Below, piece after piece: positions 18,719 to 28,058 of a DNA stretch of 64,000 bases (positions within the stretch are counted from its first letter, which is position 1; each line of letters opens with the position of its first letter). Below the pieces are notes generated by a model. The model was given only the letters and a program-made list of their open reading frames with translations, had not been told where the DNA came from and did not search any database. The stretch covers positions 111,947 to 175,946 of the forward strand of contig NZ_BJYD01000021.1 of assembly GCF_007991335.1 (NCBI RefSeq). The letters are read 5' to 3'. This DNA is from Halobacillus faecis (GTDB taxonomy: Bacteria; Bacillota; Bacilli; Bacillales; Halobacillaceae). The position numbers and the translations under genes are program-made.

Positions 18719-19611
18719 CATTCATTCTCCTTTCGTGGACCTTCCTGAACGATTCGTGAAACAACATCTGCTATGATTCTCCCTGCCGTTTTAGGAGCTA
18801 CGATTCCCGGCAGACCTGGTGCGAGTAATGCTTTGATCCCACGTTTATCGGCATAACGGAAATCGGTTCCTCCTGGTTTGGATGCCAGATCCAGAATCAT
18901 CGCATGCGATGGCAACTGTTTAATAACCGAAGCATCTACGACCAGATGCGGAACAGTATTCAGCAGGATGTCACATGACATATCGGCATTATCCATGTCC
19001 TTCATATCAATTGGCTCGAGCCTCATTTCATAAACTCTTGCCGCTGCTTTTGACGAACGCACGCCAACAGCTACTTTAGCACCGAGATGGTCAAACGTGC
19101 GTGCAAGACTCATTCCTACCCTACCAAGACCAAGTACAATAATTTTAGATCCGTGAATCGTAAAATCGGTATGTTGAATAATCAACATGAGGGTTCCCTC
19201 TACGGTAGGAATAGAATTATAAATGGCAACATCATCCCGATCCATTAAAGGGATGAGTGTACGATTGGTTTTTGCAGCTAAATCTTTTAAATGATCGTTG
19301 GCAATTCCAGAAAACACTTGGCAATGGTCGGGTGTCCTTTTTAACCATTCCTCTGACAAATGGATCAGCTGGTTGGAGAAGATTCCTTCAATCTTCCCCT
19401 CCGCATCCGTCCCAGGTACAGGAAGGATGATGGCATCCAATTTTTCCACCTGCTCGCTGTCGAAGTCAAGGTCAATGGCTTCTCTAAAGCTTTCATTCAG
19501 TTGGTCGAACCCAGCCAAATAGACGGTGGCATCCCACTCATTCAACCTTCGAATAAGTTCGATCTGCCGGGCATCGCCCCCTATGACTGCTACATGATAT
19601 CCTGTTAGCAT
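18718..19611 (-). CDS. spoVFA: Dipicolinate synthase subunit A
   Basis: A 297-residue NAD(P)-binding subunit (DpaA). The N-terminus MLTGYHVAVIGGDARQ is typical of the family and a second Rossmann motif, GLGRVGMSLAR, lies mid-protein. Acts with SpoVFB in late sporulation. AAAGGAG precedes the ATG. A sigma-K-like promoter is present 38-65 bp upstream, after the ymxH terminator, matching the known mother-cell expression of spoVF in B. subtilis. Confidence 0.94.
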   Translation of the reverse strand: MLTGYHVAVIGGDARQIELIRRLNEWDATVYLAGFDQLNESFREAIDLDFDSEQVEKLDAIILPVPGTDAEGKIEGIFSNQLIHLSEEWLKRTPDHCQVFSGIANDHLKDLAAKTNRTLIPLMDRDDVAIYNSIPTVEGTLMLIIQHTDFTIHGSKIIVLGLGRVGMSLARTFDHLGAKVAVGVRSSKAAARVYEMRLEPIDMKDMDNADMSCDILLNTVPHLVVDASVIKQLPSHAMILDLASKPGGTDFRYADKRGIKALLAPGLPGIVAPKTAGRIIADVVSRIVQEGPRKENE

Positions 19612-19648
19612 CCCGGATGTCTCCTTTATCTAGTATCTTATCTCCTTG

Positions 19649-19676
19649 TATCCTATGCCGGAATGCGGAGTTAGTG
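19649..19676 (-). promoter_or_regulatory. Sigma-K-type promoter of spoVFA-spoVFB
   Basis: On the minus strand CATAGGATA (19649-19657) fits the sigma-K -10 pattern CATAnnnTA, with AC of CAC (19674-19675) 16 bases upstream as the -35. It lies between the ymxH terminator and the spoVFA ribosome site. Known: spoVF is transcribed by sigma-K in B. subtilis. Confidence 0.6.
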
Positions 19677-19689
19677 ATTTCCATTAGCA

Positions 19690-19722
19690 AACAAAAAACA
19701 CTACAGCACATGCTGCAGTGTT
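19690..19722 (-). terminator. Rho-independent terminator after ymxH
   Basis: AACACT-A-CAGCA and TGCTG-C-AGTGTT (19697-19722) with one mismatch and a 2-base turn, then TTTTTTGTTTG on the minus strand. Its first base is the last base of the ymxH stop. Confidence 0.8.
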
Positions 19723-19955
19723 CATCGTTTTTTTAAGAGGATCGTTTCCTCACCAATGGTCTCAATTTGACTCCAATCGATCGTCATTTCTTTTTTGTAG
19801 GATCCGAAACCAATGAATCCCTGATTCATGATGACCAATGACTTGATCACTCCAGAATCAGGATCAATGATCAAGTCCGCTTTTCCCAGAATTCCTAATT
19901 TCTCTCCGTTCTCAATATCGATCACTTGTTTTTGGGCTAGAGATTTCATTCTCAC
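19722..19955 (-). CDS. ymxH: YlmC/YmxH family PRC-barrel protein
   Basis: A 77-residue protein of the YlmC/YmxH family, a PRC-barrel-like fold of unknown function often linked to sporulation clusters. Begins MRMKSLAQKQVIDIENGEKLG. The start is GTG at 19955, with GGAGAG 8 bases upstream. In B. subtilis ymxH follows mlpA; here it follows ylxY directly, so mlpA is absent from this place. Confidence 0.87.
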   Translation of the reverse strand: MRMKSLAQKQVIDIENGEKLGILGKADLIIDPDSGVIKSLVIMNQGFIGFGSYKKEMTIDWSQIETIGEETILLKKR

Positions 19956-19976
19956 TTTGGCTACTCTCCTTCTTCT

Positions 19977-20897
19977 CTATCTCTCTTCACTCAATAACTT
20001 CTGAAGTGAAGAGAGCTTATACCCTTGATCTTTAATTTGTTCAATCAGATTCGGAAGACTTTCCACAGTCACCTCGGTCGGATGCATGAGAATAGTGGCA
20101 CCATTATGGACCTTGCCCATGACCCTTGTGATGAGCACATCAGATGTTGGCTTTCTCCAATCGATCGTATCCACGGTCCACAAGATGGTTTCCATATCCA
20201 TTTCATCTGCCGCTTCCACAGTAGCCATATTAAAACTGCCGGACGGAGGAGCGAAATATTTCACTTTTTCCTTAGTCAAGGCGAATAGTAGCTCATCCGC
20301 CTGTTCTAAATTTGCTTTGGCTTGTTCCTTTGTCATTCTACCCATGTCCTTGTGCCTGTACCCGTGACTGCCGATTGTGTGCCCTTCCTCTTCAATCATC
20401 TGCACGAGGTGTGTAAAATCATTCGCAAAGGCTCCATCAATGAAAAAGGTCGCTTTTACTTGATGCTCGTTTAAAATATCCACCATGTCTGGAATGTATT
20501 CTTCACCCCATGAGACGTTAATGAGAAAAGAAACAGCTTCTTTATCCGGATGACCTCTATATATGGGAGAAGCGGGTAAGTCCTCTAAAGAAACCTCCGG
20601 CTTGATCAATTTATAGACATACAATTCAGGATTATACTTGCCGTGTTTCTGCATTTTCTTATAAGAGGCTTCGACATCTACTTTCCGACCAACGATCCCC
20701 GGTGTCTTTTTCCAGACAGAATCGATCTTCGCATCCTGTGCTTCCCATTCGAATTCTTCTTTTTCTGACTGGATTTTTTGGTAGATGGTATCTTCTTTAT
20801 TAACGGTTACGACATGGTCTGCAGTTAAAAAAGCCATGCCAAACCCTATAAAAAAACAGAGATTGACGCTAAATAATACGATTAATCTAAAGCTCAT
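19977..20897 (-). CDS. ylxY: YlxY, polysaccharide-deacetylase-like sporulation protein
   Basis: A 306-residue secreted or membrane-tethered protein. Residues 1-25 form an uncleaved or cleaved signal segment and residues 118-290 a NodB-type carbohydrate esterase 4 fold. The His pair of the metal site is present (SHGYRH, 177-182) and APPSGSF is like the RPPxG motif. The usual TFDDG with its catalytic and metal Asp residues is replaced by INVSWG (126-131), so deacetylase activity is doubtful. GGGGTGA precedes the ATG. Located between pnp and ymxH as in relatives. Its role is unknown. Confidence 0.88.
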   Translation of the reverse strand: MSFRLIVLFSVNLCFFIGFGMAFLTADHVVTVNKEDTIYQKIQSEKEEFEWEAQDAKIDSVWKKTPGIVGRKVDVEASYKKMQKHGKYNPELYVYKLIKPEVSLEDLPASPIYRGHPDKEAVSFLINVSWGEEYIPDMVDILNEHQVKATFFIDGAFANDFTHLVQMIEEEGHTIGSHGYRHKDMGRMTKEQAKANLEQADELLFALTKEKVKYFAPPSGSFNMATVEAADEMDMETILWTVDTIDWRKPTSDVLITRVMGKVHNGATILMHPTEVTVESLPNLIEQIKDQGYKLSSLQKLLSEER

Positions 20898-21007
20898 CGA
20901 CCATCACCCCTATTCCATTCTATGGGGCATGTCCTCCTTCTAGACCAAAATACGGACTACTCTCTTTTCCCAATCTCCTCACAAAAGACTCAAAATGAAT
21001 TTTCGGC

Positions 21008-21040
21008 AAAAAAAAAGAGACTGGCAAGCCAGTATCTCTT
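21008..21040 (-). terminator. Rho-independent terminator after pnp
   Basis: On the minus strand AAGAGA-TA-CTGGC pairs with GCCAG-TCTCTT (21015-21040; 2-base bulge), then runs into nine T. About 15 bp after the pnp stop. Confidence 0.87.
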
Positions 21041-21055
21041 CTTTACGTAACCCTA

Positions 21056-23179
21056 TTAAGATTGTTCAACGTTTTCCTGTTTTTTCTTCTCATCCAGGAG
21101 AATCGCTTTTCTAGAAAGATTGATTCGTCCCTGGTTATCGATTTCTTTTACCTTAACTTTAATTGTATCCCCAAGGGAAACGATGTCTTCCACTTTACCA
21201 ATGCGCTCTTCAGCCATTTCAGAAATGTGGACAAGACCCTCTTTTCCTTTGAAGAGCTCAACAAAAGCACCGAACTTCTCGATCCGTTTCACTTTACCAT
21301 CGTAAACTTCGCCGACTTCTACTTCACGGACGATATCCTCAATGATTTTCTGAGCTGTTGCATTCATGCTGGCATCTGTAGAAGAAATGAACACCGTTCC
21401 ATCCTGTTCAATATCAATTTTAACACCAGTATCATCAATGATTTGGTTGATTTGTTTTCCGCTCGGTCCAATGACATCACGGATCTTGTCTGGGTTGATC
21501 TTCATGGTCATGATCTTCGGAGCATGTGCTGAAAGTTCTTGGCGTGTTTCAGGCATCGTCTCAAGCATATGTCCAAGGATTTCCATGCGTCCTTTTTTCG
21601 CTTGAGATAATGCTTCTTCAAGAATTTCTCTGGAAAGACCTTCAATCTTGATATCCATTTGAAGGGCCGTTACTCCTTTTTCAGTACCGGCAACTTTGAA
21701 GTCCATGTCTCCAAGAGCATCTTCCATCCCTTGAATATCTGTAAGAATGGTATAATCATCGCCTGATTTCACAAGACCCATGGCAATTCCAGCTACAGGT
21801 GCTTTAATTGGAACACCAGCATCCATCATAGCAAGCGTACTTGCACAAATACTCGCTTGAGAGGTAGAACCGTTTGATTCTAGAACTTCAGAAACTAGTC
21901 GGATGGTGTAAGGGAATTCATTCTCAGAAGGAATGACGACTTCAAGCGCACGTTCACCAAGTGCTCCGTGTCCAATTTCACGACGGCCAGGTCCACGGAT
22001 CGGCCCAGTTTCTCCGACAGAGAATTTAGGGAAGTTGTAATGGTGCATGAAACGCTTGGACTCTTCAAGATCAAGACCATCGAGAATTTGAACATCTCCA
22101 AGAGCTCCAAGAGTACAAACACTCAGCGCTTGCGTTTGACCACGTGTGAACAGTCCAGAACCGTGTGTACGAGGAAGCAATCCTACACGTGATGTAAGTG
22201 AACGGATTTCGTCAACACCACGGCCATCTGGGCGAATTTTATCTTTCGTAATCAGACGACGCACTTCCGTTTTCACCATATCTTCCAATATCGATCCAAC
22301 TTGTTTGAGGGTCTCTTCGTCTGCTTCATGCTCTTCGTAGGAAGCTACAACATCAGCTTTCACTTGTGCAATGGCTTCTTCACGAGCTTTTTTTTCTTCT
22401 GTTTTAATGGCTTGAACAATTGCATCTGTCGCCTCTGCTTCGACTTTTTCTTTCAGTTCAGCATCCAGGTCGAACAACTGCACTTCCATCTTCTCACGAC
22501 CTACGGCTTCAACGATTTCTTCTTGGAAGGCCACTAAACGCTTGATTTCTTCATGTCCAAACATGATGGCTTCAAGCATGTCCTCTTCAGAAACCTCGTT
22601 GGCTCCAGCTTCAACCATATTGATGGCATCTTTCGTACCTGCTACTGTAAGGTCGATATCACTTTTCTCCTGTTGTTCGACGGTAGGGTTGATGACGAAT
22701 TCACCATCTACACGTCCAACGATAACGCCTGCAATCGGCCCTTCGAATGGAATATCAGATACACCCAAAGATATGGATGACCCTAACATTGCAGCCATTT
22801 CTGAAGAACAATCCTGATCCACACTCATAACGGAGCTGATCACTTGCACATCATTACGGTATCCATCAGGGAACAATGGACGGATCGGACGGTCAATCAG
22901 ACGGGAAGCAAGGACAGCTTTGTCACTTGGACGACCTTCCCGTTTGATGAATCCTCCCGGGATTTTACCTACTGCGTAAAGACGCTCTTCATAATTTACT
23001 GTCAGTGGGAAAAACGGCAGGTCCTTCGGCTCTTTACTACCGGTAGCTGTGGATAGGACAGTCGTATCTCCGTAATGAATGAGTGCTGCACCATTCGCTT
23101 GTTTCGCCAACTCGCCAATTTCTACAGAAAAAGTACGACCGGCAACGTCAATGGAAAACACTTGTTTTTCTTCTGCCAT
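21056..23179 (-). CDS. pnp: Polynucleotide phosphorylase
   Basis: A 707-residue 3'-5' exoribonuclease that degrades RNA by phosphorolysis, the main such enzyme in Bacillus and a degradosome partner. Two RNase PH-like cores surround an all-helical domain. A KH domain (about 555-610, with [11 protein letters not shown]) and an S1 domain (about 620-690) follow. Full length, ending in a charged tail. It follows rpsO beyond a strong terminator and has a candidate promoter of its own. Confidence 0.97.
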   Translation of the reverse strand: MAEEKQVFSIDVAGRTFSVEIGELAKQANGAALIHYGDTTVLSTATGSKEPKDLPFFPLTVNYEERLYAVGKIPGGFIKREGRPSDKAVLASRLIDRPIRPLFPDGYRNDVQVISSVMSVDQDCSSEMAAMLGSSISLGVSDIPFEGPIAGVIVGRVDGEFVINPTVEQQEKSDIDLTVAGTKDAINMVEAGANEVSEEDMLEAIMFGHEEIKRLVAFQEEIVEAVGREKMEVQLFDLDAELKEKVEAEATDAIVQAIKTEEKKAREEAIAQVKADVVASYEEHEADEETLKQVGSILEDMVKTEVRRLITKDKIRPDGRGVDEIRSLTSRVGLLPRTHGSGLFTRGQTQALSVCTLGALGDVQILDGLDLEESKRFMHHYNFPKFSVGETGPIRGPGRREIGHGALGERALEVVIPSENEFPYTIRLVSEVLESNGSTSQASICASTLAMMDAGVPIKAPVAGIAMGLVKSGDDYTILTDIQGMEDALGDMDFKVAGTEKGVTALQMDIKIEGLSREILEEALSQAKKGRMEILGHMLETMPETRQELSAHAPKIMTMKINPDKIRDVIGPSGKQINQIIDDTGVKIDIEQDGTVFISSTDASMNATAQKIIEDIVREVEVGEVYDGKVKRIEKFGAFVELFKGKEGLVHISEMAEERIGKVEDIVSLGDTIKVKVKEIDNQGRINLSRKAILLDEKKKQENVEQS

Positions 23180-23216
23180 AAAGAACTTAACTCCTCTCGA
23201 TAACTCTTCTTATTTC

Positions 23217-23245
23217 ATTATAAGGGTTTATTGTCAGTTTACACC
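23217..23245 (-). promoter_or_regulatory. Candidate pnp promoter
   Basis: A perfect -10 TATAAT (23217-23222) on the minus strand with a weak -35 (GGTGTA at 17 bp), about 40 bp before pnp and just past the rpsO terminator. A palindrome GTATGTAAACATAC (23251-23264) sits immediately upstream. Confidence 0.45.
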
Positions 23246-23259
23246 CTTCTGTATGTAAA

Positions 23260-23293
23260 CATACAGAAAAAGCGGGAATAACTCCCGCTTTTT
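23260..23293 (-). terminator. Rho-independent terminator after rpsO
   Basis: AAAAAGCGGGA (23267-23277) and TCCCGCTTTTT (23283-23293) with a 5-base loop, T-run on the minus strand. Nine bases after the rpsO stop; ends the rimP-nusA-rpsO gene series. Confidence 0.92.
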
Positions 23294-23301
23294 CCCATAC
23301 A

Positions 23302-23571
23302 TTAGCGACGCAAGCCAAGGCTCTTGATTAGCTCGCGGTAACGTGTAATGTCCTTATTACGAAGGTAGTTCAATAGGTTACGACGCTTACCTACCATTTT
23401 AAGCAATCCACGACGAGAGTGGTGGTCTTGCTTGTGAGCACGAAGGTGCTCGTTCAAAGTAGTGATCTGCTCAGTTAGTACAGCGATTTGTACTTCTGGA
23501 GATCCTGTGTCGTTGTCATGAGTTTTGTACTCATTGATTAGTTCTTGTTTACGTTCTTGTGTGATAGCCAT
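23302..23571 (-). CDS. rpsO: 30S ribosomal protein S15
   Basis: The 89-residue S15, a primary binder of 16S rRNA in the 30S platform. Begins [15 protein letters not shown] with the conserved [19 protein letters not shown] and DHHSRRGLL. Full length. AGGAGGTG precedes the ATG. The 100-base leader is structured and may mediate S15 autoregulation. In B. subtilis ribC lies between truB and rpsO; it is missing here. Confidence 0.98.
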   Translation of the reverse strand: MAITQERKQELINEYKTHDNDTGSPEVQIAVLTEQITTLNEHLRAHKQDHHSRRGLLKMVGKRRNLLNYLRNKDITRYRELIKSLGLRR

Positions 23572-23599
23572 GATAGCTACACCTCCTGGTAAAATTTAG

Positions 23600-23660
23600 A
23601 ATTCCCTTTCCCCGAGCGGACGTCGGAGTTACGTTCCGCCAAGCGAAGGTTCCATATTAA
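23600..23660 (-). promoter_or_regulatory. Structured rpsO leader, candidate S15 autoregulatory RNA
   Basis: On the minus strand GCGGA-A-CG pairs with CGTCCGC (23616-23639) around a 9-base loop. An alternative pairing CCGA/TCGG spans the same loop, giving a possible pseudoknot or switch. Known: S15 represses its own message through leader structures in several bacteria, including Geobacillus. The specific fold here is inference. Confidence 0.45.
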
Positions 23661-23689
23661 AGGGTACATTTTTTTCGAATGAAATGCAA
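23661..23689 (-). promoter_or_regulatory. Weak candidate promoter for rpsO
   Basis: TTGCAT (23684-23689), 17 bases, then TACCCT (23661-23666) on the minus strand. Each box matches consensus at only three positions, but the predicted start falls at the edge of the structured leader. A 10-bp inverted repeat (23677-23686 with 23743-23752) overlaps the -35. Confidence 0.3.
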
Positions 23690-23773
23690 GGAAAACCCAC
23701 AAACTCTGATAAAAAACTATGTCTATGTCCTCCAATGAGTTCCATTTCATTCATCCATCTAAAAGTAGAAACG

Positions 23774-24670
23774 TTAAAATACACGTACCGGTTTTATGAG
23801 ACCAGTTTTTCGTGGATGCTGCTGGTAAATAGCTAAGACCTCACCGGCGTTCATCACTGTAAATTGCTCTTCATGTATGTGGGGTGGTTTTTCGAATACT
23901 TGGCCGTGTTTAATCTTTTCGACCTGTTCATCATCCACCTCCAAGGAGACCATATGGGCGAGTCCCCTGGATAATGGAAGGAGCAATTGTTCTCCAGAGC
24001 TTTCATCGACAACCTGTTGGATCTCATCGAAAGTATAGCAGTCTTCCTTTGTAATGTACGCGGTCTGGGTCCGTACCAATGTTGACATGTGAGCGGCATA
24101 TCCAAGAGCCCTTCCAATATCTACACAAAGCGTCCTCACATAGGTGCCCTTTGAACAAATCACCCGGAAAGAAAAAGTAAAGGTGTCCCCGTCTTGTTTG
24201 GGTTCAGGCTGCATCAATTCGATGTCCTTGATGTGTACTTCCCTTGAAGGTCTGTCCACCTCCATCCCTTCCCTGGCATATTCATAAAGCTTCTTCCCGT
24301 TAACTTTTACAGCAGAGTACATTGGTGGTGTCTGAGTAATCCAGCCTTGAAAAGTTCCAAGTACGTCGTTGATTGTTTCTTTAGAAATGGGCTCATTTAC
24401 TGGGGTCTTTTCAACTGTCGTACCTGTTGCATCCTCGGTGTCTGTTGCATAGCCAAGCGTTACAGAAGCTTCATACACTTTATCGGTGTCTGTCAGAAAA
24501 GGAACGATTTTCGTAGCCTTTCCTATACAAAGGGGCAGCACCCCTTCTACTTCTGGGTCAAGAGTTCCCGTATGACCGACCTTTTTTGTTTTCAACATGC
24601 CACGGGCCTTACTGACACAGTCATGGGATGTAAAGCCTTTTGGCTTCCATAATGGAAGAATCCCGTCCAT
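23774..24670 (-). CDS. truB: tRNA pseudouridine(55) synthase
   Basis: A 298-residue enzyme that converts U55 in the T-loop of tRNAs to pseudouridine. Catalytic Asp38 in GHTGTLDPEV; conserved KxxGxTSHDCV at the N-terminus; C-terminal PUA-like region. Full length. It follows rbfA after a hairpin terminator. The 200 bp downstream contain no ribC. Confidence 0.96.
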   Translation of the reverse strand: MDGILPLWKPKGFTSHDCVSKARGMLKTKKVGHTGTLDPEVEGVLPLCIGKATKIVPFLTDTDKVYEASVTLGYATDTEDATGTTVEKTPVNEPISKETINDVLGTFQGWITQTPPMYSAVKVNGKKLYEYAREGMEVDRPSREVHIKDIELMQPEPKQDGDTFTFSFRVICSKGTYVRTLCVDIGRALGYAAHMSTLVRTQTAYITKEDCYTFDEIQQVVDESSGEQLLLPLSRGLAHMVSLEVDDEQVEKIKHGQVFEKPPHIHEEQFTVMNAGEVLAIYQQHPRKTGLIKPVRVF

Positions 24671-24698
24671 TTACCTCTCACCTCAAAACTTTTTATCC

Positions 24699-24732
24699 TA
24701 TATAAAATCCGTGCTGAACCAGCACGGATTTT
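24699..24732 (-). terminator. Hairpin between rbfA and truB, probable partial terminator
   Basis: A perfect 13-bp stem AAAATCCGTGCTG (24704-24716) with CAGCACGGATTTT (24720-24732), loop AAC. The following minus-strand tract ATTTTATATAGG is only moderately T-rich, so read-through into truB is likely. Confidence 0.75.
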
Positions 24733-24736
24733 CATA

Positions 24737-25087
24737 TCAATCTTCCGTATCGTTTAAATCGCGAAGGATCGTTTCAATACGATTTCCTCTTTCGATCGCT
24801 TCGTCAAACTCAAACATAATTTCCGGAGTCTTACGAAGACGGATTCGTTGACCGATCTCAGATCGGATGAAACCTTTCGCTTTCGCAAGACCTACGAGTG
24901 TATCATGTTTCTGTTTATCATCACCCAAAACAGAAATATAAACTTTCGCTTGTTGTAAATCTCCTGTCACTTTCACTTCTGTGACGGTGACGAACCCTAC
25001 ACGTGGATCTTTGATTTTTTTACTGATGATGTCACTCATCTCTTTTTTCATTTGTTCTCCAACGCGGTTCGCTCTTAAATCGTTCAT
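24737..25087 (-). CDS. rbfA: Ribosome-binding factor A
   Basis: A 116-residue KH-like protein needed for late 30S maturation and 16S rRNA 5' end processing. Begins [20 protein letters not shown] with the conserved [27 protein letters not shown] precedes the ATG. It lies 26 bp after ylxP in the nusA-infB series. Confidence 0.97.
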   Translation of the reverse strand: MNDLRANRVGEQMKKEMSDIISKKIKDPRVGFVTVTEVKVTGDLQQAKVYISVLGDDKQKHDTLVGLAKAKGFIRSEIGQRIRLRKTPEIMFEFDEAIERGNRIETILRDLNDTED

Positions 25088-25113
25088 GTATTCTCACCTC
25101 TTCTAACCAGACA

Positions 25114-25392
25114 TCATAGCCATTCCTGATGGGTTTCTGTCCGTTCAAATTCAGGAAATGAATCAATGAAAGCCAAAGCTTGCTGCATCGTTTGTTCCGC
25201 AATCACTTTATCACTAGCAATCGTGACAAGGCCGATCCGAGTTCTCTGCCATAAGTCTTGATATTCAAGTTCACTTACAGCTATGTTGAACTCGTTCCTG
25301 AGCCTTGTCATGATGCGTTTCAATACCGCACGCTTGTTTTTCAGCGACTGCGCATCATAAATGATACCATCCACTTCTACGCTTACGATCAT
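25114..25392 (-). CDS. ylxP: YlxP family protein (DUF503)
   Basis: A 92-residue DUF503 protein, conserved between infB and rbfA throughout Bacillales. Reported to associate with ribosome maturation in some species, but its role is not settled. It begins [21 protein letters not shown] and contains [14 protein letters not shown]. The start overlaps the infB stop by 4 bp. Confidence 0.9.
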   Translation of the reverse strand: MIVSVEVDGIIYDAQSLKNKRAVLKRIMTRLRNEFNIAVSELEYQDLWQRTRIGLVTIASDKVIAEQTMQQALAFIDSFPEFERTETHQEWL

Positions 25393-27449
25393 TTACGCTC
25401 GATTTCCTGCATCTCAAATGGTTCAATGATGTCGCCCACTTTAATATCATTGAAGTTCTTAATTGTAATTCCACATTCATATCCTTGTTGAACTTCTTTA
25501 GCATCATCTTTATAGCGTTTCAGTGCATCGATTTCACCTTCGTAAATGACGACACCATCGCGGATGACACGGATACCGGAATTTCGGCCGATTTTACCAT
25601 CTGTAACATAAGATCCGGCAATTGTACCGATCTTAGATACTTTGAAGATTTCACGGACTTCCACCTGACCGATGATTTTTTCTTCATATTCTGGATCGAG
25701 CATTCCTTTCATAGCTGCTTCGATCTCTTCCATCACCTTGTAAATGATGTTATGAAGGCGGATTTCTACATCTTCCGCTTCAGCTGCTTTTCTAGCATTC
25801 CCGTCTGGACGGACGTTAAAACCAATCACAATCGCATTGGAAGCAGAAGCAAGTGTAATGTCCGATTCCGTTATGGCACCGACACCTGTGTGAATAATTT
25901 TAACTTTCACACCTTCCACTTCAATCTTCTCAAGAGATCCAGCAAGAGCCTCTACAGATCCTTGCACATCGCCTTTAACAATCAGGTTGATTTCTTTGAC
26001 ATCACCTTGTTTAATTTGATCAAACAAGTCATCAAGGCTTACTTTTGCGTTAGAGCCACGATTTTCTTCCAATTGTTTTTGAGCACGTGCTTCTCCTACA
26101 GAGCGCGCTTTCTTTTCATCATCAAAGACTAGGAAGCGGTCGCCTGCCTGAGGAACATTGTTTAACCCTGTAATTTCCACTGGTGTGGAAGGTCCGGCAA
26201 CTTTTACGCGACGGCCGATATCGTTCACCATAGCACGTACGCGTCCCCAAGTATTCCCCACTACAATGGCATCACTGACATTCAAGGTACCGTTCTGAAC
26301 CAGCAATGTAGCTACTGGACCGCGTCCTTTATCCAATTCTGCTTCAATAACCGTACCATAAGCAGCACGATCAGGGTTGGCTTTCAATTCTTCCATCTCG
26401 GATACAAGGCCGATCATTTCAACTAGATCGTCGATACCTTCTCCGTTAACGGCGGACATTTTGACAAAGATCGTTTCTCCACCAAAGTCTTCAGCAATCA
26501 GCTCATATTCCATAAGCTCCTGCATCACACGGTCAGGATTCGCGCCTTCTTTATCCATCTTATTGACCGCAACGATAATTGGTACTTCTGCCGCTTTCGC
26601 GTGACTGATTGCTTCTTTTGTCTGCGGCATAACTCCATCATCTGCAGCAACAACAAGGATAGCGATGTCTGTCACTTGAGCACCACGGGAACGCATGCTT
26701 GTAAAAGCAGCGTGACCAGGGGTGTCAAGGAACGTAATTTTCTTGCCATTGTCTTCGATTTGGTAAGCACCAATATGCTGGGTGATTCCACCGGCTTCAC
26801 CTTCCGTCACTTTCGTGTTACGGATCTGGTCAAGAAGCGTTGTTTTTCCGTGGTCTACGTGACCCATGATCGTAACGACAGCAGGGCGGTCCTGCAAATC
26901 TTCCGGTTCGTCGTCGAACACCATGTTCTCAATGTCCGTCTCGTCCACAATGACCTCTTCTTCGACTTCTACACCGAACTCATCACAGATCAATTCAATT
27001 GAATCTGCATCAAGTTCCTGGTTGATGGTAGCCATTGTGCCTAGGAACATGAGCTTTTTAATAATTTCTGAAGAATCTTTGTTTAGTTTTTCTGCAAGTT
27101 CGCCAACCGTCAAACTACCTGAATAAGTGATTTTTTCAGGTGTCTGCTTCTTAGACTTTTTAGGTGCTTGCTGAGGTGCAGGCTTATGGTTCTTCTGGTT
27201 GTTGTTTCTCTGCTTATTGTTTGCCTGCTTCTTGTTATTATTAGGTTTTTGGGACTTCGCTTTATTCTGGTTTTGACCTTTGGAAGCTTGCCCTTTCCCA
27301 AATGCCTGATCCAGCTTCTTCGCTGCATCCTCCTCCAAAGTAGACATATGGTTGTTCACTTCAATATTCAGATTTTGCAGTTTTTGAATGACTTGTTTAC
27401 TAGATAGTTCATTTTTCTTTGCATATTCGTATACGCGCATTTTACTCAT
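25389..27449 (-). CDS. infB: Translation initiation factor IF-2
   Basis: A 686-residue GTPase that places initiator tRNA on the 30S subunit. Short N-terminal helical domain (1-50), a Lys/Asn/Gln-rich linker (about 50-105), a second IF2_N domain, then the G domain with GHVDHGKT at 196-203, DTPGH and NKMDK, followed by the beta-barrel and C-terminal domains. The ATG at 27449 follows GGGGGTGA; an in-frame ATG at 27599 would extend into ylxQ and has no support. Internal initiation giving shorter IF-2 forms, known in Bacillus, cannot be judged here. Confidence 0.96.
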   Translation of the reverse strand: MSKMRVYEYAKKNELSSKQVIQKLQNLNIEVNNHMSTLEEDAAKKLDQAFGKGQASKGQNQNKAKSQKPNNNKKQANNKQRNNNQKNHKPAPQQAPKKSKKQTPEKITYSGSLTVGELAEKLNKDSSEIIKKLMFLGTMATINQELDADSIELICDEFGVEVEEEVIVDETDIENMVFDDEPEDLQDRPAVVTIMGHVDHGKTTLLDQIRNTKVTEGEAGGITQHIGAYQIEDNGKKITFLDTPGHAAFTSMRSRGAQVTDIAILVVAADDGVMPQTKEAISHAKAAEVPIIVAVNKMDKEGANPDRVMQELMEYELIAEDFGGETIFVKMSAVNGEGIDDLVEMIGLVSEMEELKANPDRAAYGTVIEAELDKGRGPVATLLVQNGTLNVSDAIVVGNTWGRVRAMVNDIGRRVKVAGPSTPVEITGLNNVPQAGDRFLVFDDEKKARSVGEARAQKQLEENRGSNAKVSLDDLFDQIKQGDVKEINLIVKGDVQGSVEALAGSLEKIEVEGVKVKIIHTGVGAITESDITLASASNAIVIGFNVRPDGNARKAAEAEDVEIRLHNIIYKVMEEIEAAMKGMLDPEYEEKIIGQVEVREIFKVSKIGTIAGSYVTDGKIGRNSGIRVIRDGVVIYEGEIDALKRYKDDAKEVQQGYECGITIKNFNDIKVGDIIEPFEMQEIERK

Positions 27450-27456
27450 AAAATCT

Positions 27457-27771
27457 TCACCCCCGAATAGATTCATCGAGTAGCGATTGCAACTTTTTCG
27501 CAAATCCTTGGTCAAGAACTGCGATCGCGACTCTCCCTGCCTTTCCGATAGCCTGAGATAATGTATCTCGATCATCGACTTCATAGCAAGGTATTTCATA
27601 GAAGCTGCATTTATCTGTCAGCTTCTTCTTTGTTTGTTTCCCTGTGTCATTGGCAATGAGAACAAGCTTAGCTTTTCTTTTTTGAATGTCGCGTACGATC
27701 GATTCCTCACCAAGCGTACATTTACCGGCTCTTACTGCCAGTCCTAACAGATTCAAATAGCTGCCACTCAT
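27457..27771 (-). CDS. ylxQ: YlxQ, L7Ae-family RNA-binding protein
   Basis: A 104-residue L7Ae/L30e-fold protein (also called RplGA). Begins [23 protein letters not shown] and contains LVLIANDTG, typical of K-turn binding proteins. Binding to K-turn RNAs has been shown for the B. subtilis homologue; its cellular role is unclear. Overlaps ylxR by 4 bp and ends 7 bp before infB. Confidence 0.92.
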   Translation of the reverse strand: MSGSYLNLLGLAVRAGKCTLGEESIVRDIQKRKAKLVLIANDTGKQTKKKLTDKCSFYEIPCYEVDDRDTLSQAIGKAGRVAIAVLDQGFAKKLQSLLDESIRG

Positions 27772-28043
27772 GATGGGTCAGCCTCCACTTTTGCTCTCAA
27801 TTCTTCATAGATGTTGTCATCCACCTTCGTTTTAAGGTGACGGTTTAACACCTGCTGCTTTTCCGCCTGCTCAATAACTTGGAGATCTTTCATGAGATAG
27901 GCTCCTCGCCCATTCTTTTTTCCTGTGTCGTCCACAAAAACCTCTCCCTCTTTATTGCGAACTACACGGATCAATTGCTGTTTAGGAACCATCTCTTGAG
28001 TGACGACACATTTTCTTAATGGTTGTTTTTTGGAACGGGTCAT
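27768..28043 (-). CDS. ylxR: YlxR family RNA-binding protein (RnpM)
   Basis: A 91-residue YlxR protein with the conserved basic start LRKCVVTQEM and the family motif GRGAYL at 45-50. The B. subtilis homologue has recently been reported to bind and modulate RNase P (name RnpM) and to affect global transcription. GAGGGGG precedes the ATG. Lies between nusA and ylxQ. Confidence 0.93.
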   Translation of the reverse strand: MTRSKKQPLRKCVVTQEMVPKQQLIRVVRNKEGEVFVDDTGKKNGRGAYLMKDLQVIEQAEKQQVLNRHLKTKVDDNIYEELRAKVEADPS

Positions 28044-28058
28044 CGTTCTTCCCCCTCC

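Noticed and set aside
23634..23759. A 41-codon minus-strand frame between truB and rpsO (begins MNEMELIGG)
   Set aside because: It has no good ribosome site, does not resemble RibC, and runs through the likely rpsO promoter and leader.
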